Source: a virus
Strand: one strand, 5' to 3'
Length of the DNA stretch: 27,962 nucleotides
IMG/VR virus record: IMGVR_UViG_3300010157_000203
Location: 1-27,962 of that record
Shown here: piece after piece, positions 15,735-23,417 of the stretch
Layout of the letters: every line of letters starts with the position of its first letter
Position numbering within the stretch: position 1 is the stretch's first letter
The notes under the pieces: model-generated
Database searches by the model: none
Told to the model about the DNA's origin: nothing
The model's input: the letters and a program-made list of their open reading frames with translations, nothing else
Made by a program: the position numbers and the translations under genes

Positions 15735-16784
15735 ATGAGCTTTGTAACTTTTAATCCCGAAGATTTTGTAGTAAGTGCTGATTCAATTACTTCAGTACTA
15801 TGGAGTAGCGGACAAACTACTCTAACTAGTTATTATACTTCTTCAACTGTAATTAATAATAATGCTTACTTACCAGTATATTATAGAAGCCCAGCTATAT
15901 ATTCCTCAGATTTATCTCAATTCTCAGTCGCGTATGGTCATATAAATGGTACAGGTTCAGCTCCCATAAATGCCTCTGTTATTGGAAAATCTCCATCAAG
16001 AATTACTTATGGTCAATTTAGAACTTTAGTTAATGGTGATGAAAATACTCCTTTTAACTTTGGAGCAGGTAATACTACTTCTCCTGATGTATTTGTAATA
16101 AATGTTAATAGAGCTAATTATAAAGAAAAACTATTTCCTGGAACCTTTAATTTAGGTCTCTCGGGTTCCGATGGAACCAATTCTATTAAAATTGCCTTAA
16201 CTGACAATAGTAATCAAGTTACAACCTTAACTTATTGTGATGCTGGTAGGGTATTCGATATAGTAAGTGGTTCAAATGGAGTAGCTACAACATCAATACC
16301 AGTTTCTAGTTCAGCTGCTGGTTATACGGTTTCAGGTTCATATGGTAAATTTTTACCGGATGTAGGTTTAATTTTATTAAACCCAAGAGCATTAGCTTTA
16401 TCTGCTAGTCAAGGTGGTATAGGATTAACTTTACCTACTTCTAATACATCTGCTAATTTAGGTCTAATAAATGCGGCTTTAATTAACTCAATGAATTTAG
16501 GAGGATCAACAGGGTTCTCTTTAAATAGTGAAGAAACAATAACCTCAGATTATATATTTGTTAGAGTAAAGAACAGTGATTTTAATTATACTACTAACCC
16601 TTCAATGATAAGTGGTAGTGGAGATTTTTATTACCCAACATTAGTTAATAACCCAAGAACCTACGTTACAACAGTAGGTATGTATAATAATAATAATGAG
16701 TTATTAGCTGTAGCTAAATTATCAACTCCATTAGCTAAAGACTTTACAAAAGAGGCACTTATTAGGATTAAGCTCGATTTTTGA
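15735..16784 (+). CDS. Tail-associated structural protein (349 aa)
   Basis: Beta-rich virion protein. The N-terminus (FVTFNPEDFVVSADSITSVL) and the segment around residues 70-125 (QFSVAYGHINGTGSAPIN, SRITYGQFRTLVNGDENTPF, DVFVINVNRANYKEKLFPG) look like a conserved phage structural core. The last ~85 residues (YIFVRVKNSDFNYTTNPSM, then YVTTVGMYNNNNELLAVAKL) share a domain with the 101-residue protein encoded at 20683-20988, so the two are partial paralogues. It has no signal peptide and no coiled coil. Its TGA stop is followed by a 51-base gap and then a homing endonuclease gene, which separates it from the adhesin gene it probably once adjoined. A role in anchoring the adhesin to the baseplate is inference. 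Confidence 0.6.
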   Translation: MSFVTFNPEDFVVSADSITSVLWSSGQTTLTSYYTSSTVINNNAYLPVYYRSPAIYSSDLSQFSVAYGHINGTGSAPINASVIGKSPSRITYGQFRTLVNGDENTPFNFGAGNTTSPDVFVINVNRANYKEKLFPGTFNLGLSGSDGTNSIKIALTDNSNQVTTLTYCDAGRVFDIVSGSNGVATTSIPVSSSAAGYTVSGSYGKFLPDVGLILLNPRALALSASQGGIGLTLPTSNTSANLGLINAALINSMNLGGSTGFSLNSEETITSDYIFVRVKNSDFNYTTNPSMISGSGDFYYPTLVNNPRTYVTTVGMYNNNNELLAVAKLSTPLAKDFTKEALIRIKLDF

Positions 16785-16802
16785 TTTTTCTTCTTAGTTT
16801 AA

Positions 16803-16810
16803 TATTTATT
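16803..16810 (+). promoter_or_regulatory. Near-match motif TATTTATT before homing endonuclease gene
   Basis: One base short of the TATTTATA motif, located 25 bases before the endonuclease ATG at 16836. It may be the original promoter motif of the adhesin operon, displaced upstream when the endonuclease gene inserted. Weaker than the other copies. Confidence 0.3.
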
Positions 16811-16835
16811 AACGAATACTTAGTAAAATTAAATT

Positions 16836-17690
16836 ATGAATATAAAAAATGTAATATGTCAAATATGTAAGAAAGAAATGTCTTTTGGTAGAATCAAAAG
16901 ACATATTTCTTCTAACCATAAAGAAATCTTATTAGAAGATTATCTAAAATTGTACTGGAATACTTTACCCCTTCATAAACCTTGTGAATATTGTAAAGAA
17001 AATATAGTTTATAAATATAACACTTGTTCTAAGGAATGTAGAAAGAAATTAGAACATGGGCTCAAAGGAGTAAAAAAACCTGAAGGTTTTATGTCTCAAG
17101 AACATATTAATAAGATTAGTAAATCCCACTTAGGTAAAATAGTATCAAAAGAAACTAGGGATAAAATAAGTAATAGTTCTAAAGGGATAAGTAGAAATAA
17201 AGGGAAACAACCTATGCTAGGTAAAAAACAAAGTTTACATCAAAAAGAAACTGCTAGTAAAAGGTTACTAAAATATTATTCTGAAGGTAATGAACCTTGG
17301 ACTAAGAATAATAAACATAGTGTCGAAACTATTGAAAAAATTTTTAAAAAACGTAAAATTAATAATTTAGAACAATTAGTTTGGAACACTTTAGTAGAAA
17401 ATAATATTGATTTTACTTTCCAATTTTATTTAAAAGATGATAAAGATAATTGTAAATCTTATGATTTTAAAATAAAGCATAAACCTATATTATTAGAAAT
17501 TGATGGTGATTATTGGCATGGTAATCCTGAGACTAAAAGTCATTTCAAGTTAGTAGAAGAAACTAAAATTAATGATATTTATAAGGGTCAATTAGCTCAA
17601 GATAAAGGGTTTACTCTATTAAGATTTTGGGAAAAAGATATTAAAGATAATCCAATGATAATCATTGATAAATTGAAAACTATAATATGA
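16836..17690 (+). CDS. Homing endonuclease, EDxHD / Vsr-like with NUMOD3 repeats
   Basis: Selfish free-standing endonuclease. Domains in order: a C2H2-like zinc finger at residues 8-28 (CQICKKEM and HISSNH); a second cysteine cluster at residues 50-68 (CEYC, CSKEC); two short NUMOD3-type DNA-binding repeats at about 87-125 (INKISKSHLGK, RDKISNSSKGISRNKGK); and a C-terminal Vsr-like nuclease domain at about 175-284. Within that, LEIDGDYWHGNP supplies E221, D223, D225 and H228, and LLRFWEKDI supplies E266. This matches the EDxHD family typified by I-Bth0305I, which makes a strand-directed double break. The gene lies between two tail genes that are presumably adjacent in relatives. It overlaps the adhesin gene by four bases (ATGA), so insertion left the downstream gene translationally coupled to it. 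Active-site residues look complete. Confidence 0.8.
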   Translation: MNIKNVICQICKKEMSFGRIKRHISSNHKEILLEDYLKLYWNTLPLHKPCEYCKENIVYKYNTCSKECRKKLEHGLKGVKKPEGFMSQEHINKISKSHLGKIVSKETRDKISNSSKGISRNKGKQPMLGKKQSLHQKETASKRLLKYYSEGNEPWTKNNKHSVETIEKIFKKRKINNLEQLVWNTLVENNIDFTFQFYLKDDKDNCKSYDFKIKHKPILLEIDGDYWHGNPETKSHFKLVEETKINDIYKGQLAQDKGFTLLRFWEKDIKDNPMIIIDKLKTII

Positions 17691-20683
17691 GTTTTTCTTA
17701 CAAAACATTAAATTCGAATGATATAGCACTAACCTCCTATATTGCTAATAAGCAATGGGAGGTTACTGATGCTACCCTATCTCAAAACGGAGTTGCAATT
17801 TATATAGGTGAAAACTTGCCTATTAATAAAACAAATCCCTTTAACCCTAATACTGACTCTCAAACTGAAAATGAAGAATATAGAAGATTAGTATTTGATT
17901 CTATAAAAAATTTGTATTATCAAAACTATGTCTCTGGAACATTATCTGGAGATTTTTACCAATCATCTTCATTCTTTAATTATGAGCAATCCACTCTAAT
18001 ATCAAATACTATTAGAAATCTACCTACAATTTCAGGGAGTATAGATGGATTAAATGAGTATGATATATCCTCTAGTTTATACGACAGTACAACATTATTT
18101 GATTCAGATAAAGGGAGCAAAATAGTAGTAATATCTATAGATCAAAATATATTTGGATCGGGATTATCTCCTAACACAATCAATATTTCAGGTTCAACTT
18201 ACAATCTACAAGACGATGGTGAGGGTAATATAATGGATACTTTAGCTACTTCTTCATTATATGTTGGAAATGTATTCTATTCTCAAGGATTAATAGTAAT
18301 AACTAATCAAGATTATTTATGTGTATTTGGAGCCCCTCCAACTACTACAAACGATAATTTTTCTTATTTAAATGTTAATTATAACCCTCAAACCTTAGAT
18401 ATATTAGCAAATGATTTTGCAGACTGTGGAACAATAGACCCAACCTCAGTCCAATTAATGTCTGTACCTGGTTTTAGTTTCCCAAATTATACTTTAAATA
18501 ATGGTATTATAACAATAACACCCGACCAATCTAGTATAATACCTGGAAACTACCAATTAAATTATACAGCTGGGACTTTTAATGGGGTAAGAAGTAATAC
18601 TAGTTCAATTAATTTAACTATAACATCTCAATCGTTACAGATAACTAACATAATAAGCTCCTCAGTCTGTTATGCTTCTACAGCATCAGTACCTGTAACT
18701 TTTTCTATTAATTATGGGGTACCACCTTACAGTTACTCTTTAAATAATGGAACTACTTATACTGGGATACCTGGATTCTTTAATCAAACTGCTAGTGGGA
18801 GTATAACTGCTTCTTTAACAGACATTATTTATGTTAAAGATTATATGGGAGTTATAGTAACTCAATCTTTCAGCTCTTGGTACCCTCCTGTAACTTATAC
18901 TACTCTTTTAACTAAAAAACCATGTTTTGATACTGACGCCAGTGGTAAATTTACAGTTGATAATACTGGAGGATATACTGGAGTTTCAGCTTCATTTGTT
19001 TTAACCGGCTCAGCAGATTCTTATTATGCTTTACCAAAACAATTTACAGCCTTATCAACTGGTTCTTACACCTTAAAAGTTAAAGATTCTTATGGATGTG
19101 TTACTAGTTCAATAGTAACTTTAGGAATATATCCTGCTTTAACATCTAGTGCAACCCAAGCTAATGTATCTTGTTATGGATCAAGTAATGGCTATATTTC
19201 AGTAGTATTTACTGGTGGTAATGATACATTAATTGTTAATATGACAGATGCTACTGGCAGTTATATATATTCAAATGTTAATTTAAGTAATTTTCCTAAT
19301 AATACTGTTACTGCTTCTAATTTAGTAAGTGGAAGTTATAGTTTAGTATTATTTTCTTTAGGATTAAATCAATGTCAATCTTATAATAATACATTTACAA
19401 TAACCTCCCCAACAACCCCAACAACTGTTGTTACAGCATCTTATATAAATTCATGCTCTAATGCTATAATATTCTCGGGTTCAGGTGGAACTGCTCCTTA
19501 CACCTACTACGCAGTAGAAACAGGTTCTAATGTTACTTATTCATCAACATCAACCCCTTTATCTTTAAATAGTTTAACAGGTGGTACTTTTAATACCTTT
19601 ATAGTAGATAATAATGGATGTGCTTCAACCTCTTCTTTATTAAACGTATTTAGTAGAGCATATCAATATACCGGCTCATTTTGCTCCCAATCTGGAGGTA
19701 ATAATACAGGGTATGTTTCTAGTTCAGGAATACAACAAAATTTTACTACAGGACCTTATTCGGGTTCAATGGTAACTTCTAGTTATTCTATAAACTCTAC
19801 TTTATATGGTCCAACAGTTAATTATAAACAATTATTTGTTTCTGGGACTTTAGATAACATTCAACCTTGTGGAGTAGGTACTACATGGTATAACAGACTA
19901 TATTCTAACCCTACTTTATGCCCACCAGGAGGATGCTTTGCCCCTATTTTAGTAACTGCAACCCCATTAAATTGTACTACAAATTGGACATCATCATATT
20001 CTGCAACTTATAACTCGGGATCAGCTTTAGCTACTAAAACTATAATTGAATATAGTTATAACTCTAGTTTCTCACCTAAAGCTACTCATAGTATAGTTAA
20101 TGCTTCCCCAACCATGCTCCCATTCTATACAGTAACAGATTTTGGAACGTTTAATACACCAGATCAAATAATGTACTTTAGAGCGTATAATAGTTGCAGT
20201 ATAGGAACTACCTCATCTTATAGTAATGTTTTAACTGCAAGTTGTACTACAATACCCCCTATACCTACCTTTACAGTGCAAATAAAAAACCACTCAGGAG
20301 TAACATTAAATTACTCTACAGGTTCAACTACTTACGTTATATATAATAATGCTTCATCTAGTATTTCATTTACTGAACAAACCAAGGATATAAATTTATA
20401 TACAATTAATGGAGTCCATAGTGGTGGTGGAGGTAATACTTACACAGCTAACGTTTCTAGTAGTAACGAAGTGAATGGTAATGTTTATACAGCTCTACAT
20501 TGTCCCGTAGACCCTATTAATTATGTAGATTATACAGTAATATCTGAATATATTGATGGAGGATTTGATTTTACATTTATAGATGATAATAGCAATTCTT
20601 TTACAGACCTACAAGTACATATAGATAGAAACACATATAATAATTCAGGAACTATAACCTTAAATATAACTCCATTCTTATAA
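17687..20683 (+). CDS. Large tail adhesin with SprB-like repeats
   Basis: Probable receptor-binding or fibre protein. Residues 1-210 look like a virion-attachment module (YRRLVFDSIKNLYYQNYVSG, KIVVISIDQNIFGSGLSPNT, LQDDGEGNIMD, GLIVITNQDY). Residues 214-312 resemble a cadherin/Ig-like domain (LDILANDFADCGTIDPTSVQ). From about 320 to 655 come four degenerate SprB-like repeats, each starting near a cysteine and containing a G-G-x-x-x-Y or P-P-Y-x-Y-S-L turn and a G-S/T-Y-x-L-x-V-x-D-x-x-G-C end. Examples are GVPPYSYSLNNG, GSYTLKVKDSYGC, VSCYGSSNGYISV and GTAPYTYYAVETG. SprB repeats are characteristic of Bacteroidetes surface adhesins, including the gliding adhesin SprB. Residues 765-855 look fibronectin type III-like. 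It starts in an ATGA overlap with the homing endonuclease and ends in TAATG with the next gene. The exact receptor is unknown. Confidence 0.7.
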   Translation: MSFSYKTLNSNDIALTSYIANKQWEVTDATLSQNGVAIYIGENLPINKTNPFNPNTDSQTENEEYRRLVFDSIKNLYYQNYVSGTLSGDFYQSSSFFNYEQSTLISNTIRNLPTISGSIDGLNEYDISSSLYDSTTLFDSDKGSKIVVISIDQNIFGSGLSPNTINISGSTYNLQDDGEGNIMDTLATSSLYVGNVFYSQGLIVITNQDYLCVFGAPPTTTNDNFSYLNVNYNPQTLDILANDFADCGTIDPTSVQLMSVPGFSFPNYTLNNGIITITPDQSSIIPGNYQLNYTAGTFNGVRSNTSSINLTITSQSLQITNIISSSVCYASTASVPVTFSINYGVPPYSYSLNNGTTYTGIPGFFNQTASGSITASLTDIIYVKDYMGVIVTQSFSSWYPPVTYTTLLTKKPCFDTDASGKFTVDNTGGYTGVSASFVLTGSADSYYALPKQFTALSTGSYTLKVKDSYGCVTSSIVTLGIYPALTSSATQANVSCYGSSNGYISVVFTGGNDTLIVNMTDATGSYIYSNVNLSNFPNNTVTASNLVSGSYSLVLFSLGLNQCQSYNNTFTITSPTTPTTVVTASYINSCSNAIIFSGSGGTAPYTYYAVETGSNVTYSSTSTPLSLNSLTGGTFNTFIVDNNGCASTSSLLNVFSRAYQYTGSFCSQSGGNNTGYVSSSGIQQNFTTGPYSGSMVTSSYSINSTLYGPTVNYKQLFVSGTLDNIQPCGVGTTWYNRLYSNPTLCPPGGCFAPILVTATPLNCTTNWTSSYSATYNSGSALATKTIIEYSYNSSFSPKATHSIVNASPTMLPFYTVTDFGTFNTPDQIMYFRAYNSCSIGTTSSYSNVLTASCTTIPPIPTFTVQIKNHSGVTLNYSTGSTTYVIYNNASSSISFTEQTKDINLYTINGVHSGGGGNTYTANVSSSNEVNGNVYTALHCPVDPINYVDYTVISEYIDGGFDFTFIDDNSNSFTDLQVHIDRNTYNNSGTITLNITPFL

Positions 20684-20988
20684 TGTCATCAATAACACAA
20701 GATTTAAACGCAACCCTAAGTTTCAAAAACGAATATATCGTTTATGAACAAGAAGTACGTTGTAAAGTAGGAGAAAATGATTTTAACATGACTCTAAACC
20801 CCACAATATCAACCGATAATTCAGGTTCATTAAGAGATTTTGCTACCGGTTCAGACTTTTCTCCATATGTTACTACAGTAGGGCTTTATAATAATAGAAG
20901 TGAATTATTAGCAGTAGCTAAATTAGCTCAACCTATACCTCTTTCCTCAACAACAGATACGGTTTTTGTGGTTAGGTATGATATTTAG
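20683..20988 (+). CDS. Small tail protein sharing a domain with the 349-aa protein
   Basis: The 101 residues correspond to the C-terminal domain of the protein at 15735-16784. Shared wording includes YEQEVRCKVGENDFNMTLNP versus the IFVRVKNSDFNYTTNPSM segment, then YVTTVGLYNNRSELLAVAKL versus YVTTVGMYNNNNELLAVAKL, each ending in P-I/L and a short hydrophobic strand (TVFVVRYDI; LIRIKLDF). It is joined to the adhesin by a one-base TAATG overlap and is the last gene of this unit. A hairpin starts at the third base of its stop codon. It probably binds the same partner as its paralogue and may cap or anchor the adhesin; that is inference from gene order. Confidence 0.6.
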   Translation: MSSITQDLNATLSFKNEYIVYEQEVRCKVGENDFNMTLNPTISTDNSGSLRDFATGSDFSPYVTTVGLYNNRSELLAVAKLAQPIPLSSTTDTVFVVRYDI

Positions 20989-21006
20989 TATTGCATATTG
21001 TAATAC
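20988..21006 (+). terminator. Stem-loop at the end of the tail operon
   Basis: GTATTGCA (20988-20995) pairs with TGTAATAC (20999-21006) through eight base pairs, one of them G-T, around a three-base TAT loop. The stem begins at the last base of the TAG stop codon. No U-tract follows, so it is not a textbook intrinsic terminator. It could be a processing or stability element, or keep the next start codon (21026) under translational control. Confidence 0.4.
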
Positions 21007-21025
21007 GCAATCTAAAAATAAAATT

Positions 21026-21478
21026 ATGATAACATCTCCAACTTGGATTTATAAAGGTAAAGTAATAACAGAACTATCAGATATGCCCGAAAATACTTTC
21101 GGGTATATCTATGAGGTAACACACACCCCTTCTAATAGAAAATATTTAGGTAAAAAACAGTTAATATCTGTTCAAAAGAAAGCCTTAGGTAAAAAAGAAC
21201 TAGCTTTAATCGTTGATAAAAGAGCCTCAAAGAAAAAAACAGTTACTAAAGAATCTGATTGGAAAACTTATTATGGTTCTAATCCTACTATTAAACAGAT
21301 GATAAAAGATGGAAAACAAGATGAATTTACAAGAGAAATTCTTATGTTTGTACCTTCTAAAAAATTATTAACTTACTATGAAGACAAATATCTTTATGTT
21401 AATGAAGTATTAGAAAAAGGAGATACCTACTTCAATGACAATATTAGTGGAAGAATGTTTAAAAAGGATTTTTTATAA
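21026..21478 (+). CDS. GIY-YIG endonuclease, SegE-like
   Basis: Predicted nuclease of the GIY-YIG superfamily in the form widespread in T4-like phages. Counting from ATG 21026, the first motif is FGYIYEVTHTPSNRKYLGKK (G-Y-I-Y and K-Y-L-G replace GIY and YIG). Next comes ESDWKTYYGSNPTIKQMIKD, then REILMFVPSKK and a helix YYEDKYLYVNEVL containing the catalytic-type glutamate. I chose ATG 21026 over the in-frame ATG at 20966, which would overlap the tail gene by 23 bases and add 20 unconserved residues spanning the intergenic hairpin. The 150-residue length fits small family members. It may be a homing endonuclease or a domesticated phage nuclease. It is followed by a hairpin and a 50-residue ORF. 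Confidence 0.7.
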   Translation: MITSPTWIYKGKVITELSDMPENTFGYIYEVTHTPSNRKYLGKKQLISVQKKALGKKELALIVDKRASKKKTVTKESDWKTYYGSNPTIKQMIKDGKQDEFTREILMFVPSKKLLTYYEDKYLYVNEVLEKGDTYFNDNISGRMFKKDFL

Positions 21479-21486
21479 AAAGTTTG

Positions 21487-21501
21487 GTTCCCACAAGGAA
21501 C
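21487..21501 (+). terminator. Short hairpin with AT-rich tail after the GIY-YIG gene
   Basis: GTTCC (21487-21491) pairs with GGAAC (21497-21501) around loop CACAA, followed by TTTATTATATT. This resembles a weak intrinsic terminator. A competing pairing is possible between TTTGGTT (21483-21489) and AACCAAA (21514-21520), which would exclude the first stem, so an attenuator-like switch cannot be ruled out. Confidence 0.35.
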
Positions 21502-21526
21502 TTTATTATATTAAACCAAAAATAAA

Positions 21527-21679
21527 ATGAAAAAATTTGGCCTTTTTAACAAAAATTCTAATGAATCAATAAACCAAATGAGATTTAATTCATTAGCCGA
21601 AGCAGTTTTATTCTTCGCCCAACAGAAAAGATTAATGGTAAATGCTTTTAATGACATCTTTGATGTAAAAGAAATATAA
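21527..21679 (+). CDS. Small hypothetical protein (50 aa)
   Basis: A short gene that fills most of the gap before the primase gene. The product starts MKKFGLFNKNSNESINQ, contains a hydrophobic helix FNSLAEAVLFFAQQKRLMV and ends VNAFNDIFDVKEI. It is helical with one amphipathic segment and no membrane span or cysteine. The stop lies ten bases before the primase ATG. There is no Shine-Dalgarno sequence, in keeping with its neighbours. I do not recognise it. The 'N-x-F-x-x-I-F-x-V-K' end resembles the tail of small T4-type accessory proteins, but that is not diagnostic. Supported by tight spacing and neighbour-like codon use. Confidence 0.6.
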   Translation: MKKFGLFNKNSNESINQMRFNSLAEAVLFFAQQKRLMVNAFNDIFDVKEI

Positions 21680-21689
21680 AACCAAGGTT

Positions 21690-22622
21690 ATGGTAAATGG
21701 AATATTATTAGGCCTATTACAATCAGTAATAGGGAAAGGTAATGTGACTTCAAGAGGTAATTATTCATTTAATTGCCCTTTTTGTAATCATAGAAAACCT
21801 AAATTAGAAATTAATTTAATACCAACAACTAAAAATGAAAATCCTTGGCATTGTTGGGCTTGTGATGCTAAAGGGAAAACCATATCATCTCTATTTAAAG
21901 GTTTAAAAGTAGAAGGAAGTAGATATACTGAATTAAATTCTATATTAGGTACAACTTATAAGACAGATAGAATTGAACTTAATAATAATATTGAATTACC
22001 CAAAGAATATTTACCCTTATATAATATATCAAAATCTAATATTACGGCGAGGCAAGCCATAGTTTACCTTAAAAAACGTAATATAAACTTAATTGATATA
22101 TTAAAATATCAAATTGGATACTGCGAATATGGTCCTTATTCAAATAAAATCATAATCCCAAATTACAATTCAGAAGGTAAATTAGATTACTTTATAGCCC
22201 GCTCATTTGAAGAAGATCCATTTAAAAAATATGATGCCCCCTCGGCTGATAAAAATAATATAATTGGGTTTGAAAATCTTATTAATTGGAATTTACCTAT
22301 TATTTTATGTGAAGGAGCATTTGATGCTATAACTATTAAACGTAATGCTATTCCTTTATATGGAAAAACTTTATCTAAAAAATTAACAAAAAGGTTATTA
22401 AATAATGATATTAAAGATATTTATTTAGCCTTAGACAGTGATGCTTTAAAAAGTACACTTAAAATTGCCGGAGATATACTCCAATCAGGAAAAACATTAC
22501 ATGTGATTAAATTAGATAGTAAAGACCCAAGTGATATGGGTTTTGAACACTTTACTCATTTAATACAACAATCACAAGAATTTACTTTTTCTGATTTATT
22601 TTCACTTAAATTATCTATTTAA
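21690..22622 (+). CDS. DnaG-type DNA primase (gp61 functional counterpart)
   Basis: Makes the short RNA primers for lagging-strand synthesis with the replicative helicase. The N-terminal zinc-binding domain shows C29-P-F-C32-N-H34 and H54-C55-W-A-C58, matching the CxxC...CxxC ribbon of DnaG/gp61 primases. The middle region (about 120-190) includes IIIPNYNSEGKLDYFIAR, the usual RNA polymerase domain wording. The TOPRIM metal site is complete: E208-G-A-x-D212, then LALDSDA with D249 and D251, then K278-D-P-S-D282. The protein has 310 residues, close to T4 gp61 (342), with no helicase domain attached, so a separate helicase is expected elsewhere. The start is the only reasonable ATG, ten bases after the 50-residue ORF. 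A RecB-like nuclease gene follows after three bases. Confidence 0.9.
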   Translation: MVNGILLGLLQSVIGKGNVTSRGNYSFNCPFCNHRKPKLEINLIPTTKNENPWHCWACDAKGKTISSLFKGLKVEGSRYTELNSILGTTYKTDRIELNNNIELPKEYLPLYNISKSNITARQAIVYLKKRNINLIDILKYQIGYCEYGPYSNKIIIPNYNSEGKLDYFIARSFEEDPFKKYDAPSADKNNIIGFENLINWNLPIILCEGAFDAITIKRNAIPLYGKTLSKKLTKRLLNNDIKDIYLALDSDALKSTLKIAGDILQSGKTLHVIKLDSKDPSDMGFEHFTHLIQQSQEFTFSDLFSLKLSI

Positions 22623-22625
22623 ATT

Positions 22626-23384
22626 ATGAGTTACGAAAGAATTTTAAAAATTTCAGATGACCACCAACAGATTACTCTTCCTGATTCACGTTTCTATCAA
22701 AGAAATGGTGAATATTATCCTTCAATTACCCATGTCTTATCATCATACCCTAAAGGTAAACATTTTGAAGATTGGTTAAAAAAAGTAGGATATTCATCAG
22801 AATATATTGTTAAAAAAGCAGCTGAAGAAGGTACTCAAACTCATCAATTATGTGAAGACTATTTAAATGGTAAAGAATGTTCTTTTTTAGACCAGTATAA
22901 TAGACCTAAATACATACCTGAAGTATGGAAAATGTTTATTAAATTTGTTGAATTTTGGGAAACTCATAAACCTAAATTAATTGAAACTGAAGTACATTTA
23001 TTTTCAGATGAACTTAGAGTAGCTGGAACTTGTGACTTAATAGTTGAAGTAGAAGATGAATTATGGGTTATAGATTTAAAAACATCAAACCATTTACAAA
23101 CTACTTATGATTTACAAACTGCTATTTATAGTAAATGTTATGAAGAATGTTTTGAAAAGAAAATAAATAGAAGAGGAGTACTATGGTTAAAATCTGCTAA
23201 ACGTGGTATAGATAAATCTGGTAAGAAAATGCAAGGTAAAGGATGGGAAATAGTTGAATCCGATAGAACACAAGATGAAGATTTAGAAATTTTTAAATGT
23301 GTTAAGAAATTATTTGATTTAGAAAATCCTAATCCTAAACCTCATATTGAAGAATTAAAAACTATAATTAAGAGAGAAATATAA
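22626..23384 (+). CDS. PD-(D/E)XK nuclease, RecB/Cas4-like
   Basis: Predicted DNA exonuclease of the RecB/Cas4/Dna2-type PD-(D/E)XK superfamily. Family motifs appear in order: a helix AAEEGTQTHQLCEDYL with H73 (the G-x-x-x-H motif I); E122 in the strand ETEVHLF; D137 in VAGTCDLIVEVEDE; D150 and K152 in LWVIDLKTSN; and a final motif LQTAIYSKCYEE with Q164 and Y168. The active site is complete. No cysteine cluster for the 4Fe-4S site of Cas4/AddB is evident, so it is closer to stand-alone RecB-like phage exonucleases. It lies three bases after the primase, suggesting a role in DNA replication, recombination or end processing. A gap with a TATTTATA motif follows its stop. High confidence in the fold; partner and polarity unknown. 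Confidence 0.85.
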   Translation: MSYERILKISDDHQQITLPDSRFYQRNGEYYPSITHVLSSYPKGKHFEDWLKKVGYSSEYIVKKAAEEGTQTHQLCEDYLNGKECSFLDQYNRPKYIPEVWKMFIKFVEFWETHKPKLIETEVHLFSDELRVAGTCDLIVEVEDELWVIDLKTSNHLQTTYDLQTAIYSKCYEECFEKKINRRGVLWLKSAKRGIDKSGKKMQGKGWEIVESDRTQDEDLEIFKCVKKLFDLENPNPKPHIEELKTIIKREI

Positions 23385-23409
23385 TATTTATATTAATCAC
23401 ATATTTATC
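23385..23409 (+). promoter_or_regulatory. TATTTATA motif plus a near-copy in tandem
   Basis: An exact TATTTATA at 23385-23392 starts at the base after the nuclease stop, and TATTTATC follows at 23402-23409, eight bases before the ATG at 23418. The two are spaced 17 bases apart. They mark the start of the right-hand cassette. Confidence 0.45.
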
Positions 23410-23417
23410 CAACTATC

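Noticed and set aside
20966-21025. Upstream in-frame ATG for the SegE-like gene
   Set aside because: It would overlap the tail gene by 23 bases and add 20 residues without similarity to the family; the ATG at 21026 fits the domain start.
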